From: Hyphomicrobiales bacterium
GTDB taxonomy: Bacteria > Pseudomonadota > Alphaproteobacteria > Rhizobiales > Rhizobiaceae
Direction of reading: 5' to 3'
Assembly (NCBI GenBank): GCA_900471515.1
Contig: UCFC01000044.1
Coordinates: forward strand, 1 to 63,852
Length of the DNA stretch: 63,852 nt
The notes beneath the pieces were generated by a model, which ran no database searches, was not told the DNA's origin, and saw only the letters and a list, made by a program, of their open reading frames with translations. Positions 43,391 through 52,752 of this stretch are shown one piece after another. Position numbers and translations under genes: made by a program. Numbering within the stretch: position 1 is the stretch's first letter; every line of letters starts with the position of its first letter.

Positions 43391-43974
43391 CAGTCTTCGC
43401 CGCCGACCCAGGTGACGGTCTCGGTCAGTTCGGGGCGCGGACGCTCGACGGGCGGGAAGGTCGTGGAGCCGATATGGATGAAGCCGGCGACCTTTTCGCC
43501 CGGCTGGACGCCGAGCAGCGGATAGGCGCGCTCGTCGAAGGCGAACCATTCCGTCAGCCAGTTGGCGACATAGCCATGCGCATTGGCGGCCAGGATGACG
43601 TTGAGGCACAAGGCGCCCGCCGACATGATCTGCTCCCATTCCGGGATCTTGAAATGCGGGCCGGCCTTGCTGACGATGCCGACGACGACGGGCGCGCGGG
43701 TAAAGCGGGTGCGCTCGACCTGGATCATCTCCTCGGAGAGGTCGGGCTTGGCGTCGAGCGCGAGTTTCAGAAGCTCCTCGCCGAGCCGCACGCGTTCTTC
43801 GCCGCGATAAACGATGAAGCGCCAGGGGGCGAGCTTGCCATGGTCGGGAACGCGCGATGCGAGACGCAGGATTTCCTCGATCTCGGCCTTTTCCGGCCCC
43901 GGTTCGCACATCTGGAACGCTGGGATGGAGCGGCGCACGGCGAGGTAATCGATCAGTTTGATGTCGGATTTCAT
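43390..43974 (-). CDS. Nitroreductase family protein
   Basis: The 194-aa FMN oxidoreductase shows RRSIPAFQMCEPGPEKAEIE, RVPDHGKLAPWRFIVYRGE (FMN phosphate site) and AGALCLNVILAANAHGYVANW, typical of the YdjA-like nitroreductases. These are NAD(P)H-dependent enzymes. The ATG at 43974 is chosen because family members start about ten residues before RRSIP. Operon with the flavin reductase-like gene. Confidence 0.92.
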   Translation of the reverse strand: MKSDIKLIDYLAVRRSIPAFQMCEPGPEKAEIEEILRLASRVPDHGKLAPWRFIVYRGEERVRLGEELLKLALDAKPDLSEEMIQVERTRFTRAPVVVGIVSKAGPHFKIPEWEQIMSAGALCLNVILAANAHGYVANWLTEWFAFDERAYPLLGVQPGEKVAGFIHIGSTTFPPVERPRPELTETVTWVGGED

Positions 43975-44087
43975 GCGGGAGAAACTCTCATTTGTATGCA
44001 GAGGGAGGCCGGAGGTCTTGAATTTGCCATGGCATTGGTCTTGAAGTGGACTCTGCGATTTCATAAGTCAATCGGTTCACGAAAAGG

Positions 44088-45197
44088 ATGTCTGGCATTT
44101 TGCCTTTTGCACGGATCGGCCTTGCTATTGCCCTTGTCATGCTGACGTCGTTCGGCGCTGCCGCCCAGGACGCTTTCAAGGATTTCAAGCAGCTCGAATC
44201 GACCCCGAAAATGCCGAAGCTCAACGCGTTCATCGCGCCGGGGGCGGCACGGGAGGGCGTGCATCTGCGTGACGTCTCGCTGGAAGCCAAATTGACGGCT
44301 GACGGTGCGCCCGTCGAGGACGGGCTTTCCTGGTATGTATTCAGCCCGGTCGCCGGGGCCGACGGCAAGCTGCCGCTGATCGCAAGCTCTCGTGGCGGCA
44401 CGGCGGAATTCCAGCTCGCGGCCGGAGACTATTTCGTCAACGTTTCCTTCGGTCGCGCCGGCGTCACCAAGAAGCTGACGGTGCCGGATGAAGGCGAGGT
44501 CGACAAACAGGTGATGGTGCTCGACGCCGGCGGCCTTCTGCTCAATGCCGTCTCCGGCTCCGATGTCCGCATCCGGCCGGATGAGCTGAGCTTCTCGATC
44601 TATTCCGCCGAAGTGCGCGACGACGGCGAGCGCGGCCTTGTCATGGCCGATGTGCCGCCGAACACGGTCGTGCGCCTCAATGCCGGCACCTATCACGTCG
44701 TTTCCGAATACGGCAACGTCAACGCCACCATTCGCGCCGACATTCAGGTGGAGGCCGGCAAGCTCACCGAAGCGACGATCCAGCACCGGGCAGCGCAGAT
44801 CAATTTCAAGCTGGTCTCCGAAACCGGCGGCGAAGCGATTGCCGATACCGCCTGGTCGATCCTGACGGCCGCCGGCGACAGCGTCGGCGAAAGTGTCAGC
44901 GCCTTCCCGACCATGGTGCTGTCGGAAGGCGAATATACGGCGGTTGCCCGCAACAAGGACAAGATCTACCAGCGCGACTTCACCGTCGTTGCCGGCGTCA
45001 ATACCGATGTCGAAGTGCTGATGAAGGATCAGCAGGCCCAGCAGCCGATCGCCCCCGCTGCCACGGCCGTGCCGCCGGGACAGAGCGCGGCAGCGCCCAA
45101 GGGCGTGCCCCAGCCGGGCGGCGAGATACCGCCGCAGCCGCCTCTGCCGTCCTATGAAGATCTTCAGAACGGCGGGGATGGCGCCAGCCTGGACTGA
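44088..45197 (+). CDS. Conserved exported protein, unknown
   Basis: A 369-aa protein with signal peptide (IGLAIALVMLTSFGAAAQD). Three or four beta-sandwich-like repeats follow, with the same rhythm: AAGDYFVNVSFGRAGVTKKL, LNAGTYHVVSEYGNVNATIR and LSEGEYTAVARNKDKIYQRD. These suggest periplasmic Ig-like domains. The tail is Pro-rich. Conserved in Rhizobiales from memory, function unknown. The start ATG is followed at once by the signal peptide. Confidence 0.75.
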   Translation: MSGILPFARIGLAIALVMLTSFGAAAQDAFKDFKQLESTPKMPKLNAFIAPGAAREGVHLRDVSLEAKLTADGAPVEDGLSWYVFSPVAGADGKLPLIASSRGGTAEFQLAAGDYFVNVSFGRAGVTKKLTVPDEGEVDKQVMVLDAGGLLLNAVSGSDVRIRPDELSFSIYSAEVRDDGERGLVMADVPPNTVVRLNAGTYHVVSEYGNVNATIRADIQVEAGKLTEATIQHRAAQINFKLVSETGGEAIADTAWSILTAAGDSVGESVSAFPTMVLSEGEYTAVARNKDKIYQRDFTVVAGVNTDVEVLMKDQQAQQPIAPAATAVPPGQSAAAPKGVPQPGGEIPPQPPLPSYEDLQNGGDGASLD

Positions 45198-45226
45198 CGC
45201 CAGCTTCGACCGTCAGGGATTTTTTC

Positions 45227-46066
45227 TCAGCTTGCGCGCTTGAGGAAGGCCTTCTTCTTCGGCGCCATCGAGAAGACGGCGTCGAAGAGACGGGCGAGCA
45301 GATCCTTGCGGTCGCTGCCGCTGCTCAATTCCTCCCAGGACAATACCTTGCCCACATGCGCGGTGATCGTGCTGCCTGAAAGGCGGCGGAATTCGCGGAT
45401 CAGCAGCGACAGGCGCAGCGTCATCGAAACGCGGCTGGCGAGATGGAAGAGCCGGCCGTTCTGGCCCTCGAAATAGATCGGCAGCACGCTGGCGCGCGCC
45501 GCCTGGATAAGCTTGGCCGGAAACATCTTCCACGGCAGGTCCTCGGCGCGGCCGAAACCCTTCTTGGCAGTGGCCACGCCACCGGCCGGGAAAACCACGA
45601 TCGTCGTGCCTTCCTTCAGCAGGCGCACCGCCTCGTGCCGGCTCTTCATGTTCATCGCCATCGCTTCCTTCGTCTCCTCGAAGGAGATCGGCAGCGAATA
45701 GGGGGCCATCTCGGGCACCTTCAGGAGATCGTTGTGAATGAGCACCCGGAACGGCCGGCCGAGCTGTTCGGCAAGCGCCAGTACGGCAATGCCGTCGCCG
45801 ATTCCGAAAGGATGGTTGGCGACAATGACGATCGGTTCGTCCGGCACGGGCTCGAGCGGCCAGTTGCCTTTCACATCGACCTCGACATCGATCAGGTCGA
45901 GCATCTTGCCGAAGACCCGGTCGCTCTTGCCGACGATATCGCTGCGCCAGATGTCGTAGAGCCGCACATAGCGGTCACGGCCGGAAAGACCCTCGATGGA
46001 GCGGATGAGCCAGCGCTTCAGGCGCGGGTCCCGTTCGTTCGCGTAGGAAAGCTCTTTGAAGCGCAC
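45227..46066 (-). CDS. Lysophospholipid acyltransferase-like protein (PlsC superfamily)
   Basis: The 279-aa protein has an acyltransferase core: IVIVANHPFGIGDGIAV with the catalytic His/Asp in the NHPFGxxDG form of hemolysin/OlsF-type enzymes, then VFPAGGVATAKKGFG and SVLPIYFEGQNGRLFH. It probably transfers a fatty acyl group to a lysolipid or ornithine lipid precursor at the inner membrane. No span is obvious. Transcribed in the same direction as thrS, 124 bp downstream of it. Confidence 0.82.
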   Translation of the reverse strand: MRFKELSYANERDPRLKRWLIRSIEGLSGRDRYVRLYDIWRSDIVGKSDRVFGKMLDLIDVEVDVKGNWPLEPVPDEPIVIVANHPFGIGDGIAVLALAEQLGRPFRVLIHNDLLKVPEMAPYSLPISFEETKEAMAMNMKSRHEAVRLLKEGTTIVVFPAGGVATAKKGFGRAEDLPWKMFPAKLIQAARASVLPIYFEGQNGRLFHLASRVSMTLRLSLLIREFRRLSGSTITAHVGKVLSWEELSSGSDRKDLLARLFDAVFSMAPKKKAFLKRAS

Positions 46067-46126
46067 TCGAATGCCTGCCGGGATGAACCCGTCCCCTGTT
46101 TTGTGGCGGCTATATTACTGTTGCAT

Positions 46127-46171
46127 GTCAGATTTCTGACAGCGCCGGGCACGTCAATGCCGGGCGCTGTC
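46127..46171. terminator. Hairpins between thrS and the acyltransferase gene
   Basis: GACAGCGCC (46138-46146) pairs with GGCGCTGTC (46163-46171), with inner GGCA/TGCC; GTCAGA-TT-TCTGAC lies next to it. There is no T-run on the minus strand, so it may be factor-dependent or an RNA stabiliser. Confidence 0.4.
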
Positions 46172-46189
46172 ATTATCCAAAGGCCGATT

Positions 46190-48196
46190 TCAGGCTGCTT
46201 TTGCCTTCTTTGCCTCAAGCTTACGGCGGATATCGGGCGGCGTTGCCTCCAGGGCAAGGCTTTCGATCGCCGAATCGAGCGACATCGACACCTGTTCCTG
46301 GCTGCCGAGGCGGCGGATATTGACCGTGCGCTCTTCCGCTTCCTTCTTGCCGCAGACGATGATGACGGGAACTTTCGTAACGGAATGTTCGCGGATCTTG
46401 TAGTTGATCTTCTCGTTACGGAAGTCGGTCTCCACATGCAGTCCGGCCTCGCGCAGCGCGTCGGCCACTTCCTGGCCGTAGCCGTCGGCTTCAGACGTGA
46501 TCGTCGCGACGACGACCTGCAACGGCGAGACCCACAGCGGCAGATGGCCGGCGAAGTTCTCGATCAGGATGCCGAGGAAGCGCTCCATCGAGCCGCAGAT
46601 GGCGCGATGGATCATCACCGGCTGCGTCTTTTCCGAATTGCTGTCGATGTAGAAGGCGCCGAAGCGTTCCGGCAGGTTGAAGTCCACCTGCGTCGTGCCG
46701 CACTGCCATTCGCGGCCGATGGCGTCCTTCAGCGTATATTCGAACTTCGGCCCGTAGAAAGCGCCCTCGCCCGGCAGGATGCCGGTCTTGATGCGGCCCT
46801 CGGACTGCGCCTCGATCGTCTTCAAGACATCGGTCATGACGGCTTCCGCACGGTCCCACAGCGCATCGGTGCCGACGCGCTTTTCCGGCCGGGTGGAAAG
46901 CTTCACGACGATTTCCTTGAAGCCGAAGTCTTCATAGACCGACAGGATCAGGTCGTTGATCTTCAGGCATTCGGCCGCCATCTGCTCGTCGGTGCAGAAG
47001 ATGTGCGCGTCGTCCTGCGTGAAGCCGCGCACGCGCATCAGCCCGTGCAGCGCGCCCGAAGGCTCGTAGCGATGGACGAGACCGAATTCGGCGAGACGGA
47101 TCGGCAGTTCGCGATAGGATTTCAGGCCATGTTTGAAAATCTGCACGTGGCCGGGGCAGTTCATCGGCTTCAGCGCGAAGACGCGGTTATCCGCTTCCTT
47201 GTCTTCCGGATGCGTCATGGCATGGGCCGATTTCACGGCGAACATGTTTTCCTGGTACCAGCCCCAGTGACCCGAGGTTTCCCAGAGCGCGGTGTCGAGC
47301 ACCTGCGGCGCGTTGACTTCCTGATAGTCGACGGCAAGACGACGGCGCATGTAGGCGACGAGCGACTGGAAGATGCGCCAGCCCTTGCCGTGCCAGAAGA
47401 CGACGCCCGGGCCTTCTTCCTGGAAATGGAACAGGTCCATTTCGCGGCCGAGCTTGCGGTGATCGCGCTTCTCGGCTTCCGCCAGCATGTGCAGGTAGTT
47501 GTCGAGATCGGCCTGGTCGGCCCATGCCGTGCCGTAGATGCGCGAGAGCATGGCGTTGTTGCTGTCGCCGCGCCAATAGGCGCCGGCAACCTTCATCAGC
47601 TTGAAGGCGGTGCCGATCTGGCCGGTGGAGGCCATATGCGGGCCGCGGCAGAGGTCGAACCAGTCGCCCTGATGATAGATCTTCAGGTCCTGCCCTTCGG
47701 GAATGGCATCGACGAGCTCGACCTTGTACTGCTCGCCCTTGGCGGCAAAGACTTCCTTGGCCTTCTCGCGCGACCAGATTTCCTTGGTGAAGGGCGCGTT
47801 GCGGGCAATGATCTCCTTCATCTTCTTTTCGATCTTCGGCAGATCGTCGGGCGTGAAGGGTTCGTTCTTGGCGAAATCGTAATAGAAGCCGTTCTCGATG
47901 ACGGGGCCGATCGTCACCTGCGTGCCGGGCCACAATTCCTGCACGGCTTCGGCCATCACATGCGCGGCATCATGGCGGATCAGTTCCAGCGCACGGCCGT
48001 CCTTGCGCGTGATGATCTCGATCTTGCCGTCGGTCACGGCATCGGAAAGGTCGCGCACGGTGCCGTCGATGGCAATGGCGACGGCGCTCTTGGCAAGCGA
48101 CTTGGAAATGGATTCGGCGACATCCTTGCCGGTCGCGCCAGCCGGGAAGCTGCGCACGGAACCATCGGGAAATGTCAGGGAAACGGATTGGGACAC
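46190..48196 (-). CDS. thrS: Threonyl-tRNA synthetase
   Basis: The 668-aa class II synthetase has a TGS domain (residues ~1-65), an editing domain with HDAAHVMAEAVQ and YDFAKNEPF, and a catalytic core. The core shows MNCPGHVQIF, RYEPSGALHGLMRVRGFTQDDAHIF, GAFYGPKFEY and HRAICGSMERFLGILIE, followed by the anticodon-binding domain. GTG is the start codon (48196) with AGGAG upstream. No T-box leader is visible. Confidence 0.97.
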   Translation of the reverse strand: MSQSVSLTFPDGSVRSFPAGATGKDVAESISKSLAKSAVAIAIDGTVRDLSDAVTDGKIEIITRKDGRALELIRHDAAHVMAEAVQELWPGTQVTIGPVIENGFYYDFAKNEPFTPDDLPKIEKKMKEIIARNAPFTKEIWSREKAKEVFAAKGEQYKVELVDAIPEGQDLKIYHQGDWFDLCRGPHMASTGQIGTAFKLMKVAGAYWRGDSNNAMLSRIYGTAWADQADLDNYLHMLAEAEKRDHRKLGREMDLFHFQEEGPGVVFWHGKGWRIFQSLVAYMRRRLAVDYQEVNAPQVLDTALWETSGHWGWYQENMFAVKSAHAMTHPEDKEADNRVFALKPMNCPGHVQIFKHGLKSYRELPIRLAEFGLVHRYEPSGALHGLMRVRGFTQDDAHIFCTDEQMAAECLKINDLILSVYEDFGFKEIVVKLSTRPEKRVGTDALWDRAEAVMTDVLKTIEAQSEGRIKTGILPGEGAFYGPKFEYTLKDAIGREWQCGTTQVDFNLPERFGAFYIDSNSEKTQPVMIHRAICGSMERFLGILIENFAGHLPLWVSPLQVVVATITSEADGYGQEVADALREAGLHVETDFRNEKINYKIREHSVTKVPVIIVCGKKEAEERTVNIRRLGSQEQVSMSLDSAIESLALEATPPDIRRKLEAKKAKAA

Positions 48197-48347
48197 TGAA
48201 ATTCTCCTTGTCCAGTCCCGCCAACGAATGCGGGTGGTTGAAACGGAAGCGTCATTCCATTCGGAAAGCGCTGCCGCCTGATACTGACATTTGGTGTCTG
48301 AGTAAAGAAAAAGCGAGGCGATCGGCTAGCGAAGGAGGATGCTGCTC

Positions 48348-50948
48348 CTATCCGCCGTAGGTCCTGGTGTAGTTCGCGAGCGCCGATTTCAGGGGCTGAT
48401 CGATCTCATCGTCCAGCGGCCCATCGTAAAGGCCGCGTCTTGAAAGACTTCTTTTCAGCGCCGTGCGCGTGAAGGGCGAAAACACCTTCAGTTCGTCGGT
48501 AATCTGTCCATCGCCCTGGCGGATTGCGAGAAGGATGTTCTCGGCCGCATTATCCGAGCTGAAGGTTGCGTCATAGGCATAGGCCAGCCGATAGGCAGCT
48601 CTTGCGAAGCCCGCATCCGTCGCCCGCAAATACCATTTTATGGCTTCCTGTCGGTCGACCGAAGTTCCCCGGCCGTCATCGTAGAAACGCCCGAGCGCGA
48701 ACATTCCTGCGGCCGAATTGAGCTCGGCGGATTTCTTGTAATATTTGAAAGCGATTGCCTGATCCTGATCCTTGCCGTTTTCATAGTACCACGCGAGATT
48801 GAGCGCGCCGGCCGCAGATCCGGCATCGGCCGACTTCTGATACCAGTCGCGAGCGATGGTCTGGTCTTCTTCCGTGCCGATGCCATTCTGATAATAATAG
48901 CCGACGGCATTCATTGCCTCGGGATATTGCTTGAAGGCAGCCATCATGAACCAGCTGAGCGCCTTGGAGCGGTCAATGGGCACGCCCTGCCCATATTCGT
49001 ACATATCGCCCAGGGAATATTGTGCCTTCGCATTGCCGTAGGCTCCGGCTTTCGTCAGCCATTCCAGGGCCTTGCCATAATCTTTCTGGTTGCCGTCCGC
49101 TGAGCGATAGAGCATTCCGAGCCTGTACATCGCGTCGGCGGATTTCTTGTTGGCCGCGGCTTCGTACCATTCGATCGCCTTGGCGTAGTCGCGGGTGACT
49201 CCGTCGCCATCCTCATACTTGATTCCGAGCAGGATCATCGCCGAAGTGTCGCCGGCAGCCGCACCCTTCTCGAGATAGTCGGTCGATTTCCCATCGTCGC
49301 GCGGCAAGCTGGCATCATTGGCATACATTGTACCAAGCTCGGCGAAAGCCTGTGTATATCCGTTCTCCGCAGCAGCTTTGAACCAGCGCACCGCTTCTCT
49401 CGAATCCTGGGCTGTCCCCTCGCCCCTTGCGTATAGGAGCGCGACGGAATACTGAGCCGTGGCCGAACCGCCTTCGGCCGCCTTGAGATACCAGGCGAAA
49501 GATTTATGGGCATCGGCGCTGGTGCCGGAACCTTGATAGAGGCGGTCGGCAACTTCGAGAAAAGCCTTGGAATCCCCAGCATCGGCCGCCTTCTGGAACC
49601 ACTCGAAAGCCTTTTCCGCGTCCTTCGGAAGGCCCTCGCCCTTTTCATAACCATAGGCAAGCTCCCGCATGGCGTATGTGCTGCCAGCCGCTGCTGCCTT
49701 CTGGAGCCATTTCAGGCCGTTTTCGACGTCGCGAGGGCCGCCCACTCCAAAATAGAGTGACTCGCCGAAACGACCGGCGCCGTCAGGACTTCCGAGTTTG
49801 GCAGATTTCTCATACCAGATGCGCGCTTCGCCCGCGTCAACCGGCACACCTTTACCTCGCTCATAGAAGACGCCGACCTCCGACATGGCATAAGCATCCC
49901 CACGGGAGGCGGCTTCCTTCATCCAGTAGAGGGCTTGGCCATAACGCGGATCAGGCATCTTGAAAAAAAGCAAAGCCTTGCCTCGGTAGCCAAGCACGCT
50001 TCCTTGCGCAATTGCTTGATCCAGCAGGCCCTCGGCCTTTGCGAAGTCGCGCGTCCTTTCCTTGCCCGCGACATAGACATCTGCCAACGCCTTCATGGCA
50101 TCGCCGTCGCCAAGGTCCACTGCTTTCTCAAGGAGATCGACAGCCGTCTTTTTCTGAGCCTTGTCACCCACACGCAGGTAGTGTCGCGCAAGAGCCCGCA
50201 TCGCATCGGTGGAACCTCTGCGCGCCATGTCGTCCAGCAAGGCAACGGCACGGACCGGGTTCCTTTCTGTTCCAATGCCTTCCATGTGAAGATACGCGAC
50301 ATCTATGGCCGCGCCTTCGTCGCCCAGCTCCGCCGCAACTGAAAGCAGCCCAAAACCTCTATTGGCATCGACAGGAATGCCAATCCCATCCAGATACATC
50401 CACGCAAGGGATCTCTTGGCGGGAATGTAGCCCAGCCGGTCTGCAAGTTCGAAATAGGTCCGGGCAGCATCGAAATCCTGTGCGACACCCCACCCGAGCT
50501 TGTACATCTCTCCGAGATATTCGGCCGAGCGCGGATCGCCTGCTTCTCTTGCCTTTTCCAGCCAGGACAAGGCTATCTTGAAGTCGCGTTCGCGCCCGAA
50601 ACCGTAAGCATATGCCGTCGCCAGGTAGTCCATCGAAGCGGCATGTCCCTGGGCGGCCAATGCCTCAAAGCCGCTGAGCGCTGACTCATATTGCTGGAGG
50701 TTGAACTGGCTTGCGAGCACGAAATAACGGGCGTCGACAGAGCCTGGATCCGCCTGCAGATAGGTTTCGCAGGCGGAAAGCGCATCCCGCCAATAAGCGA
50801 GATTGTCAACGAACACGCCATCGCGCGCGAGGTAGCGGCACTTTGTTTCCGATGCGGTTTGGGCTGCGCTTGCAGCAGTTGCCGGAAAATTGACAGTGGC
50901 AAGGGCAAGAAAAAACGACGCGGTGGCGAAATACCGAGAGAACTTCAT
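48348..50948 (-). CDS. Large exported Sel1-repeat protein
   Basis: The 866-aa protein has a signal peptide (cleavage near AASA). It then has about twenty Sel1-like repeats of ~36 residues with the usual A..WY.KAA..G...A...LG..Y..G.G pattern (for example KAFEWFQKAADAGDSKAFLE). A C-terminal segment, TALKRSLSRRGLYDGPLDDEI, resembles a peptidoglycan-binding helix bundle. Sel1 proteins such as rhizobial ExoR regulate through protein contacts. This one is far longer, and its GC content looks lower than its neighbours. Role unknown; periplasmic scaffold is a guess. Confidence 0.85.
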   Translation of the reverse strand: MKFSRYFATASFFLALATVNFPATAASAAQTASETKCRYLARDGVFVDNLAYWRDALSACETYLQADPGSVDARYFVLASQFNLQQYESALSGFEALAAQGHAASMDYLATAYAYGFGRERDFKIALSWLEKAREAGDPRSAEYLGEMYKLGWGVAQDFDAARTYFELADRLGYIPAKRSLAWMYLDGIGIPVDANRGFGLLSVAAELGDEGAAIDVAYLHMEGIGTERNPVRAVALLDDMARRGSTDAMRALARHYLRVGDKAQKKTAVDLLEKAVDLGDGDAMKALADVYVAGKERTRDFAKAEGLLDQAIAQGSVLGYRGKALLFFKMPDPRYGQALYWMKEAASRGDAYAMSEVGVFYERGKGVPVDAGEARIWYEKSAKLGSPDGAGRFGESLYFGVGGPRDVENGLKWLQKAAAAGSTYAMRELAYGYEKGEGLPKDAEKAFEWFQKAADAGDSKAFLEVADRLYQGSGTSADAHKSFAWYLKAAEGGSATAQYSVALLYARGEGTAQDSREAVRWFKAAAENGYTQAFAELGTMYANDASLPRDDGKSTDYLEKGAAAGDTSAMILLGIKYEDGDGVTRDYAKAIEWYEAAANKKSADAMYRLGMLYRSADGNQKDYGKALEWLTKAGAYGNAKAQYSLGDMYEYGQGVPIDRSKALSWFMMAAFKQYPEAMNAVGYYYQNGIGTEEDQTIARDWYQKSADAGSAAGALNLAWYYENGKDQDQAIAFKYYKKSAELNSAAGMFALGRFYDDGRGTSVDRQEAIKWYLRATDAGFARAAYRLAYAYDATFSSDNAAENILLAIRQGDGQITDELKVFSPFTRTALKRSLSRRGLYDGPLDDEIDQPLKSALANYTRTYGG

Positions 50949-51064
50949 GAGTACAGCATCTGAAAAATCGTGCGGGGAACTACAGTGATATCCCCAACTT
51001 ATTCAACTGCAAGTGTAATTTTCCGCCGCCGATGAAAAGCAACGAAGGCGTGTTCTTCCTGCAC

Positions 51065-51592
51065 CTAAAGCACCATTTCGAAAAGGCCGCGCACGGTGTT
51101 CCAGTTGCGCAGCGTACCGACACCCATGCGCTTGGTGCTGAGCGCAGACAGCAGTTTGGATTGGCTCGGCTTGCCGTGGAAATCGATCCAGAGATCGCAG
51201 CCGATCAGTTCCATCCGCTGCCCGTCGGCAAGCAGCGGTTTTAATGCTTCGACCTTTTCCGGATCGATCGGCAGCCGGCTGACGCGCACGATCACCTGAT
51301 CGCCTTTGCCGTCCTTGAAGGGATTGGCGCTGCAAAGCGCCATCCAGGTGCAGTCGCTGCGCACGATGATGTCGACATGCTTGCCGAACTTTTCTTCGAA
51401 AGCCTCTTCCAGCTGCTCTTCGACCTCGTGCGGTCGCATATTGTCCGCCTCGAAAACGAGGTTGCCGGTGGAGACCAGCGTGCGCGGTTCGCGATATCCG
51501 AGTTCTTCGGCAAGCGCGCGCAGATCCTCCATGATCACGCGTCGCTCGGAACTCAGCACGATGCTGTGCAGAAGTGCGATGAAGGTACACAC
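51065..51592 (-). CDS. DUF1697 domain-containing protein
   Basis: The 175-aa protein has the DUF1697 pattern: an N-terminal FIALLHSI strand, MEDLRALAEELGYREPRTLVSTGN, LVFEA and a C-terminal TLRNWNTVRGLFEM. The GTG at 51592 is chosen because AGGAGG lies 6 nt before it, inside the end of yidD. Longer upstream frames run through yidD. Coupled to yidD and the IscU-like gene. Function unknown. Confidence 0.85.
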   Translation of the reverse strand: MCTFIALLHSIVLSSERRVIMEDLRALAEELGYREPRTLVSTGNLVFEADNMRPHEVEEQLEEAFEEKFGKHVDIIVRSDCTWMALCSANPFKDGKGDQVIVRVSRLPIDPEKVEALKPLLADGQRMELIGCDLWIDFHGKPSQSKLLSALSTKRMGVGTLRNWNTVRGLFEMVL

Positions 51593-51593
51593 C

Positions 51594-51995
51594 TTATGCC
51601 TCCTTTCGCCCGAGCGCGAAATAACGCCAGGGCGTGAACCAGCGGTAACGCATTGCAAGATGTTCCGGCACCGGGTCGAGCCCGCTCGTGCCGCCCGGGC
51701 CGCAGCGGCCCACGCGGAAGAGCGTCATCCAGCCGCCGGCCCAGAGCCCGTGGCGGGCGACGGCCTCGTAGCCGTATTCGGAACAGGTCGGGATGTGCCG
51801 GCACGAATTGCCGACGAAGCCCGAAAGCGTCAGCTGATAGAGGCGGATCAGCCCCATCCCGAAAAACCGGTCCGGCGTCTTGCGGAACGGGCCGGCATAG
51901 TTGCGGGAGAATTTCTGCGGCCGCGCAGGGCGAGGTTCGGGCGCGGCGGCACCGCCCTCGTCCTCCTCTTCGCGCAGCAGGCAGAATTCACACAT
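51594..51995 (-). CDS. yidD: Membrane protein insertion efficiency factor YidD
   Basis: The 133-aa protein holds the complete YidD core: LIRLYQLTLSGFVGNSCRHIP, then TCSEYGYEAVARHG and GRCGPGG..DPVP. It helps YidC-mediated insertion of inner-membrane proteins. It has a longer N-terminus than the E. coli protein, with an acidic CEFCLLREEEDEGG start. Four bases separate it from the IscU-like gene and one from the DUF1697 gene. Confidence 0.95.
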   Translation of the reverse strand: MCEFCLLREEEDEGGAAAPEPRPARPQKFSRNYAGPFRKTPDRFFGMGLIRLYQLTLSGFVGNSCRHIPTCSEYGYEAVARHGLWAGGWMTLFRVGRCGPGGTSGLDPVPEHLAMRYRWFTPWRYFALGRKEA

Positions 51996-51998
51996 GGC

Positions 51999-52445
51999 TT
52001 ACGCCTCGATAGCCTCCGCGCGCCTGGCCTCGACCTGGCTGATGGCGTCGACAACGGCGTCGAAGGTCAGCATGGTGGAGGCGTGGCGCGCCTTGTAATC
52101 ACGCACGGGAAGAAGATAGCGCATGTCGGCAAACCGTCCATCCGGCCCCTCGCCGTCTGCCTTCAGCATGGCAAGCATGTCCTCGCGCGCCTTGCGCACC
52201 TCGCCCGCTGTCGCGCCGATGACGTGGCGGGCCATGATCGAGGAGGATGCCTGCCCGAGCGCGCAGGCCTTCACGTCATGCGAAAAGGCGGTGATCCTGT
52301 CGCCGTCCATTTTCAGCCAGATGCGCACTTTCGATCCGCAGAGCCTGGAATGCGCCTGCGCGCTCGCATCCGCATCGTCAAGCGTGCCGGTCAGGGGGAT
52401 ATTGCCGGCAAATTCGAGGATTTTGCTGTTATAGATGTCGTCCAT
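51999..52445 (-). CDS. IscU/NifU-like iron-sulfur scaffold protein
   Basis: The 148-aa protein has the IscU/SufU fold pattern with two of three cluster cysteines, RLCGSKVRIWL and KACALGQASSSIMA. At the third position it has YKARHASTM, with His/Ser in place of Cys. This is a common form in alphaproteobacteria near yidD, and may bind metal or clusters differently. Start at the first ATG, which opens MDDIYNSKILEFAGNI. First gene of a three-gene operon divergent from folE. Confidence 0.85.
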   Translation of the reverse strand: MDDIYNSKILEFAGNIPLTGTLDDADASAQAHSRLCGSKVRIWLKMDGDRITAFSHDVKACALGQASSSIMARHVIGATAGEVRKAREDMLAMLKADGEGPDGRFADMRYLLPVRDYKARHASTMLTFDAVVDAISQVEARRAEAIEA

Positions 52446-52752
52446 GACGGATTTGGCTCCAAAAACGCCTAAAAGCGACGCTAATTCCTATGTGATTGTC
52501 ATGTAAACAAAAAACACACAGTCAAACGACAGCATACTTACATACCGGGGTCGTCTTCCTATATGTATGTCGTTCGAGGGGCATTGAAATGCAATGGCCT
52601 CGGATAAGTTTGATTGGGAAACCGTGCCGGAAGGGTTCGAGAAAGCGAGCCTGGAAAGCCCCGGAGCCTGCCAAAGGTGCAAGAATTCCCGCTTGGGGTA
52701 CCAGTGGCTAGTCCGAATACGGTCCGCGCTGCGGGCCAGGAGACCATTGAAT
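52446..52752. promoter_or_regulatory. Divergent promoter region iscU-like/folE
   Basis: A 307-bp stretch, AT-rich around 52480-52570 (GTAAACAAAAAACACACAG and TATATGTATG segments). It must hold promoters for both directions. An open frame reading into folE is present but is not supported as an extension. No terminator or riboswitch fold is evident. Confidence 0.4.

Noticed and set aside
52594..52752. In-frame 53-codon extension of folE
   Set aside because: GTP cyclohydrolases of rhizobia start at MDAIVKNFP; the extension shows no conserved pattern, though CQRC is curious.
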